Part shown: piece after piece, positions 57,879-64,000 of the stretch | How positions within the stretch are numbered: position 1 is the stretch's first letter | Layout: each line of letters begins with the position of its first letter | Assembly (NCBI GenBank): GCA_030248215.1 | Contig: JASANG010003711.1 | Span: 372,001 to 436,000, forward strand | Length of the DNA: 64,000 nt | Direction of reading: 5' to 3' | Source of the DNA: Enoplolaimus lenunculus | Taxonomy: Eukaryota; Nematoda; Enoplea; Enoplida; Thoracostomopsidae | The notes under the pieces: generated by a model | The model's input: only the letters and a program-made list of their open reading frames with translations | Database searches by the model: none | What the model was told of the DNA's origin: nothing | Position numbers and translations under genes: made by a program

Positions 57879-60800
57879 TCAAGAAAATGACCATCGTCTT
57901 CCATCATAAGGTGTTCCTCCAGGAACATCACTATGTTCCATTCGAACACTGAACTGATTTTGTTCTGAAAGCTTGTGCGTAACATATTTTGCTGCTTTTT
58001 TAGCGAATACATTCTCTTTTCGTTTGATTTTTGGAATTTTGCCCTCGTACACAGCTGTATCGTGGATGTTATCCGCTTCTCGTTGTCGATTATTTGTGTT
58101 GTTTGATTTCAAAACGTTGCCTTTTCCCAGTGATAGCAACACAGAATCATCTTGCGTACCAGCGGTGCTGTGGTTCAGCGCATCGTTTGCTCCATTAAAT
58201 ATTTCTTCACTGCGTCTTTTCTCTGTTCCGTTGTCGCAAATGTGATTTCTTTGATTTGATTTTGAAATGGTCAAAATTGGTTTGACAAACTGGTTCAATT
58301 TGGAATTGCTGATTACAAGTTGTTGCTGAACAACTTTTTTCTCCGCCACGCTTTGGATTTCCACCAATCTGGTGTTATTGTTGGTATCCGTGTCGGTTTG
58401 CGTGTTACTTTTCAGTTTCATCTCAGGACTGCGAATTTGGTTTTGACCCGAATGTTCGTTAGCCTGACGACTGCTAGTAGAATTCTGCTTACCACGGCGT
58501 CGCTTTACCACAGGTTCCAATGAAACAACGTCCAAATCACTGTTATCATCATCATCATCATCATCACTATCGCCACTGTCGCAACAGGTTCCATTGCTGT
58601 TGTGATAAATAAATTTTTCCTGGCTTGATTCGTTTAGCTGAAAATTGGCGCTGTTTTCACTGCTGTACATTGAGTTGTTTTCACCGTCCGAGGCGGCATG
58701 ATTGTAGCTGGCTTTACAAGTTATTCCACCATATCCATTTTGTACGAATCCATTTTGAGATGTTTCCGATCTTTTCTTTGGTTCGAGTTCGCCAATGACC
58801 CCAGCAAAGTTGCTTTGTACCAAATCGGTCCCTGCGTATGGCTTACTGAGTTGTTTGGTATTGGGAAGCGCAGCTGCCGAGTGGCACGGCAGTTCTCCTC
58901 CTGGTTGAGAGCGATAAGATTTAGGTGAGCAACTGAACAACGGAGAGTCTGCGCTATTCGTTGGACCAGAACTTTGACAGATGCGGCTCACTGGCACAAA
59001 GTCTGACCCTCGCATCATCTTTTCGTGTGATTCTTCGCCCTGTGGACTGAATTTTGCGCCAAAATATCCTCTGATAGGTGTATTTGATGTTTTTTGAATG
59101 ATGCTTTCATGCGTTTGAGTTGAATTGACGTCAGGTGGTTTTAAACTGGTCGACGAGGTGTCGGAAAATCCGTTATTGAAAATGTTGCCATCAACCGAAT
59201 GTCGTTGCCGGCGTTCGGGGTATAGAAACCATTTTTGGTGCGAGGGCCAACTCTTAGGAGGCTTCGCGTACCAAACGTTTGGCTTCGATCGAATCGGTTG
59301 TACAGAAGGGGCATAATTGTCAATGAGGGGTCTCCCCAAAATGAATGGCGTCATCGGTATTGAATGATGTGATCCATACAACTCCGGATTACTTGGACAC
59401 AAAGGCAACTGCTGCGCCTTTGACCCGCTCAGATCAGTACTTTGGGCCAATTTAAATTTTGAGTTTGGTTCCATTTTAACGGCGGTTTGAATTTTAGACT
59501 TCAAGCTTGAAGTGTCATTTCGATGTGTAAGCGACATGCAAACATCACCCACTGTTAGCTTATGGCACGTCAAATTGTAGATTGTCATTGACTGCGCTGG
59601 ATCGTAAGAAGACCATCCGCGACCAACGACAAAGAACGGATGTCCGGTGTGTGCTGCGACACTGAACTAAAAACAAACAGAAAAACCAAAATCACTAAAC
59701 AGGTCCGATGAAATGATTTTGAATTAGAGCCTTAAAACTAACTATTGTGAAAAAAAATGCGAATGGACATACTTGTGTCGGGTCCGTAGCCAATGGGGAT
59801 GCAGGGGGGAGGGGCTTAGCACCCCCTTGAAAAATTTTGGCACCCCTAGAAAATTTTCAACTTTGCTTATAAGACATTGAAAACCCTTGTATGCCCCTCT
59901 TGAAACATTTTAAGCCCTTCAAGCAAGATGAGCTAACTACGGGCCAGACTTAAGTTTGCAACGGCGAGCCTAGATTCCGCTTTGAAGTTTAACTCAAACG
60001 AATGGATGTAGTATATACAAATTAAAACACTATATTTTTGTCTTAATTGGCTGAGTAATCAGCGTTTAGAAGTTGGTCAAATACTGTTTGGCATTTGCAA
60101 ATGCGTGCTATTAAGCAGACTGTGTGTATTGTATCTTTACTGGGACTTTAGAACGTAAAATATCTCAAAAAATCGCTATTTCATCTGAAATTATCCAATA
60201 AATATTCAAATTTAATTGTGTAGAATACGTTGCTTAAGTGGGTGCGTAAATACTTGACTTCATATGCGCAATGATCTTTTATAGATTCCATTTAATTTCA
60301 AATCTGTGTTACCTCTAAGTTACCATTAAATTTAAAATTTGTTTTACCTCTTAGGTTCTATTTAAATTACAAAATCTGTGTTAATTACTTTTGAAGTTGC
60401 AAAACCGATGTTAATAGTTGACGTTTAATAATACGTTCTCGCACAACACTTAAAAATATATAATTGCTTTGGCTTCATAATTTGGATTATAGGTAATTCA
60501 GGTGATTTGTTCCAGGTTTGCAATGAAAATTATTCTGCCTCCAAGTTAAATGTGACAAAAGTATGTTTTATTTCATTAATGAGTTTTATTTTTAGTTTTA
60601 AACCAGTTCCATTTGTATAATGGCAACAGCTTAGAATTATCTTACGGTGAGCAAACTATCATTGCAACATAATTTAATCATAACTTGGCCCCTTCAGTCC
60701 AACAGGCTTTACTAGCAATCCAGAGTTAAGCACTGGTATGCACCGGTACATTACTCAACAAATACGTATACTCATATTTGTACAATTATAGTACCTAGTA

Positions 60801-63800
60801 GACCCAGGCATAGATCAATTTTGACGGTAGTTTAAATTTTTAAAATTAGGTCAGTACCCAGCGCCGCACCCTCGAAACTGTTCGGTTTTTGACTTTCGAC
60901 CCACAAAAGCACACACACTAATCATTTTTTTCTGTTCACTACTCTTGATGCCATTGTACCATTTAGTGGTGTGTAATATTTCAAAAACCAACATTTCATA
61001 ATATACTACAAATATTTTTAGGTAAAGTTCACGACCCACAGGCCGTACCACAAATGCAACAAGGGTAATTTATCAAAGGTTTATTGGTTCGCTTACCTGT
61101 CCCTCGTCACAGAGAACAATTAAGACCGCGGTCTATTTTTGTCAGTGATACTAAGTGAACAATTATATTGAAAAAAAAACTGAGTGAAAGGCATTGCAAT
61201 CGTTGCAATGTCCTACTGTAGTCAATTGAATCACCAGGAGACATTAAACTAAAAATTAATATATTTTTTCAACTGAGAATATAATTTTCTGATTTTATAC
61301 GAACAATTTCAGATTTTGAATTTGTGTTTATTTTGACGAAAATTGACATTTTTTACGAAAGCTCGAAAATTTTTAGGAAAATTGGACGCTATTTTTTGTA
61401 GTATTGTTTTATCCGCTGCAAACCGTCAGGACAATGCTATCTATGCTATGATTGGTCGATAGTTGTATCCAATCACAATTCGTCATAAGAACGTCAAATT
61501 AGGATTTGGTGCAACCAAAACAAACATTCCGGTTGGAAACAATATGATATATTTGCAATCGTTTATGTTTTTGATTAATAATTGCACTCGTTTGGAAACA
61601 TTGTTTTTAATACTGACGATGACTGTATAAAATATTTCCTGATCAAAAAATGTTATCAAGACCGATTTTCAATACTAATGACCTGTCTCAAATCAAAATA
61701 AATCCGTTACCGGTGGTTGACACTGGTTTGAACGCAATTCAGTTTCTGGGGTGATATAAACAAACACGACTAAAACATACTTTAGTCTTTAGCTCAGAGC
61801 CCTGTACTCTCAAATGTGTGCAGCACCTATCACCAGTTGATGATAGGTCGTGTAACTTTGGAGCCAGCGAATGGTCTGATTCGAAATTCAGCACATTGTT
61901 CGCGTCTGATTTGCCGTACTTCTGCACCAATTATACGATCTGCATTTGAAGATGTTCGTCAGTTTGAAAACCTATCGCAAACTGATGATAGGTGCTATAC
62001 GCATTGAGAATATCGGCCCGACTAATGTCTATTTTAATAATGTCGGAATGTAGGAAAAATGATACAATTAAAAACAAAAAATACGAGAAAAGTTAAGTGT
62101 GACGCAATCAAGAGTCAAATGAAATGAAGAGTAAAAACTCGCGTGCGATAAGCCAGGTGCAATTGCAGCATGCATAACAGCTATGCAAATTTTTATTTGT
62201 TTGGTTCCGATGGGGAATACGATTCCTAGATTGACGGTGTAAACCTGACCTAGAACGTGAAAAGTAAGATTTGAAGTACACGAATACACACAGCCCAGTT
62301 TGGAACTGAACAGACTGGTGTAAAGGACCTATGAAACAAAGACAGCCATCCAGTTGAATGCTAATACGACCTATAATATAAGAGGGCACCGAAGCTGCGA
62401 AGATTTTTTGATTTACGATTATTGTTCATATCATATAGCCCTTTAGCTCGAATCCAGCCTGATGGGCGGTATGAAGATGGTTATAGCGGCTTCTATAGAG
62501 TAGTTTAAAAAAACTCACTACCGAAGCAAACGAAAAGCCAGCGTATTTTCTGCAGTAAATGTTTTACATTACAATACAAAACGTTAGTTTTGGCGAACGG
62601 TTAAAAGTGTCAGCGACACCGTTTATTTTGGCACGGCTGTCCAATTACACATCTGACGACCCTGTAACCGCGTACTTGGCCAGAAATCGGTAGGCAAAAC
62701 AGTTGCAATATAAAAGACTGCAATTAGGTCGTTACGGGCGGTGAAAATTTTTTCCAGCAGCGAAAACAACGCTTCACTTGTGGCAGTCTTATTTAACATA
62801 AGCTAAAATAAAATCGAGACGAACACATTACGTTTTAAATTTAATTAAAAAAGTTAAAGAACTAATGTGTAAAATTTTGAAACCTCCACCTATTGTGTCA
62901 CTAGTAGAAATATTACGTGAATCTTTGCTTTTTGTTGACAATTGGCAATTACCAAATATAAAATAATAGCTAAGCTACAGAGACGTGTGTCAAAGTCGAC
63001 TCATAACTTAGTCAATTTTGGAGTTAAGTCAAAAAACAGACTTAAGTTAGAAAACCGAAATTGAAATCCGTTGCAGGCATCTACTGAAAGTTTTTTAGCC
63101 CCTCCCCTAGCGAAACGAGTTGGCTACGGGCTTGTGTTTAAATAAATTACTTGTTACAAAATACTTCGTCTCACCTTTACTTTACGATCACCAACAGTCA
63201 AACTGATCAAAACAGCATCGTGTGATTTTTCGACAATTTTGACCACAGTTGATGCGTCAACTTTAAATCGCCGATTGACGCTCGCACTTCGTTGAAAATC
63301 TTCAGTCGTCAAAAGTTCAACTGGTTTCAGGTGTTGGTTTGCCAACCGAATAATTGTCCCTCGCCTAAAATATGAATTACAATGCTGGCCATGTTCACTT
63401 TTAGGCCATGTCTGTGAACCTTCCGATGTCATTGTGTTTCCGCCAGAGCCTGCTGAAATCAAATGTCCGGCTGAACTCAAATTTCGAGATAAATTCAAAT
63501 AATGTTTGTCAGTAGAAATCGGATAGCTATTCTGAGTGATACCATTCGCATTTCTTTGAAGTTGTTGGCAAGTGGGACAGCTATAGGTCGGACCAGAGCT
63601 AGCGCATTGTAATTTGCTAGCGGTACGTAAGGTTTGAGGTTGCGACAATGAATTGATTCCAACGGTTGTGTTTTGGTAAGAAGATGGCGATAATTTTAAC
63701 GACGCATTGGGTCCGCGGTTTTGGCAATACTGGGACACGAGCGGTGGCACTGGTTGATTTGTACTTGAATTTGAATGCAAATTTAAATGCTGAAAATATG

Positions 63801-64000
63801 GTTGATGTAGTAATGGTTTTACAAATTCTGATCGTTTATCTATTGTTGAACCATACGGCGAGGACAGTTGCGTTTGAAAATTTTGTAATGCCAACGCTGC
63901 CAGTTTGCTTACGGACGCGTCCCAAATTGTAGCTGGATCAAACTGGAGCAGGGATGGAAGAAGGAACGACGACGTCGGGTGGTGGTGGTTTTGAAAAAAT
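57879..64000 (-). CDS. ATXN1: Ataxin-1-like AXH-domain protein, 5' partial
   Basis: Probable nuclear regulator of the ataxin-1/BOAT1 family, whose AXH domain mediates dimerisation and binding of Capicua-type repressors. Two exons are visible: from beyond 64000 to 63175, and 59666-57879, joined in phase 0 (870 residues shown). The AXH domain is split by this 3.5-kb intron: RRGTIIRLANQHLKPVELLT, EDFQRSASVNRRFKVDAS, then AAHTGHPFFVVGRGWSS and HKLTVGDVCMSLTHRND. These match human AXH position by position. The upstream part is Gln/Ser/Asn-rich. About 545 residues follow the AXH, longer than in human, with an acidic SGDSDDDDDDDNSD run, a basic KRRRGK probable nuclear signal and the extreme C-terminus GRRWSFS. 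No start codon is in the window; the 5' frame is open to the edge. No long polyglutamine tract is seen. Confidence 0.87.
59772..59946. repeat. GGGTCCGTAGCC repeat in ataxin-1-like intron
   Basis: Relative of 50523-50630, with cgggtccgtagccaatgggg at one end and gagctaactacgggcc at the other. G-rich and C-rich runs surround gaaaattttcaactttgct. It lies about 105 bp inside the intron from the 59666 acceptor. Confidence 0.5.
61815..62008. repeat. Inverted repeat with hairpin ends
   Basis: gtgcagcacctatcaccagt at the left and gcaaactgatgataggtgct at the right are near-complementary. Each end also contains its own cctatca/tgatagg hairpin. The left end carries acctatcaccagttgatgat. It is probably a small fold-back transposon; no clear target duplication. 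Confidence 0.45.

Noticed and set aside
58530-58620. Possible expansion-prone tract in the ataxin-1-like gene (Asp run from tcatca repeats)
   Set aside because: Only seven aspartates in a row. It is an ordinary acidic tract, not a CAG/polyglutamine repeat.

Overview
The window is nuclear DNA from a metazoan, most likely an invertebrate. It is AT-rich, its genes are split by GT-AG introns of about 0.1 to 4.6 kb, and it is dense in short non-autonomous DNA transposons. It carries four genes typical of animals: a p107/p130-type retinoblastoma protein, the splicing factor PRPF38B, the AAA ATPase AFG2A (SPATA5) and an ataxin-1-like AXH protein. The lineage cannot be fixed by eye. There are no bacterial operons, CRISPR arrays, tRNA or rRNA genes, and I saw no recognisable retrovirus-like or virus-derived coding sequence.

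Layout. RBL1-like lies on + at 521-25356, with 25 exons that I placed by homology and splice phase; they sum to 1243 codons plus stop. A 6.2-kb intergenic stretch follows. PRPF38B is on - at 35515-31566 (4 exons, 897 codons). AFG2A is on - at 44379-37328 (4 exons, 957 codons). A repeat-rich 13.5-kb stretch follows. The ataxin-1-like gene is on - from beyond the right edge to 57879; two exons are visible with the AXH domain split between them, and the 5' part is off the window. RBL1-like and PRPF38B are tail to tail, and the three - genes are head to tail. They act in separate processes (cell-cycle transcriptional repression, spliceosome activation, 60S ribosome maturation, nuclear transcription/splicing regulation), so there is no functional cluster.

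The rest is repeats. Most are hAT-type MITEs beginning CAGGGTG or TAGGGATGTG, many with clear 8-bp target-site duplications and some nested. There is also a Mutator-like MITE with a perfect 9-bp duplication, a 775-bp GC-rich TIR element in two copies, a fold-back built from tandem arrays, a 9-bp minisatellite of about 75 units, an AT-rich tandem family at three loci that nearly fills one AFG2A intron, and dispersed elements carrying TTAGGC-like hexamers.

No new multigene system is visible. The best leads are a C-terminal RRWS ligand motif in the ataxin-1 relative, a degenerate first ATPase domain in AFG2A, an enlarged pocket-B insert and conserved cyclin-docking motif in the pocket protein, a duplicated 3' splice site that makes a premature-stop decoy, and several places where transposons meet splicing signals.
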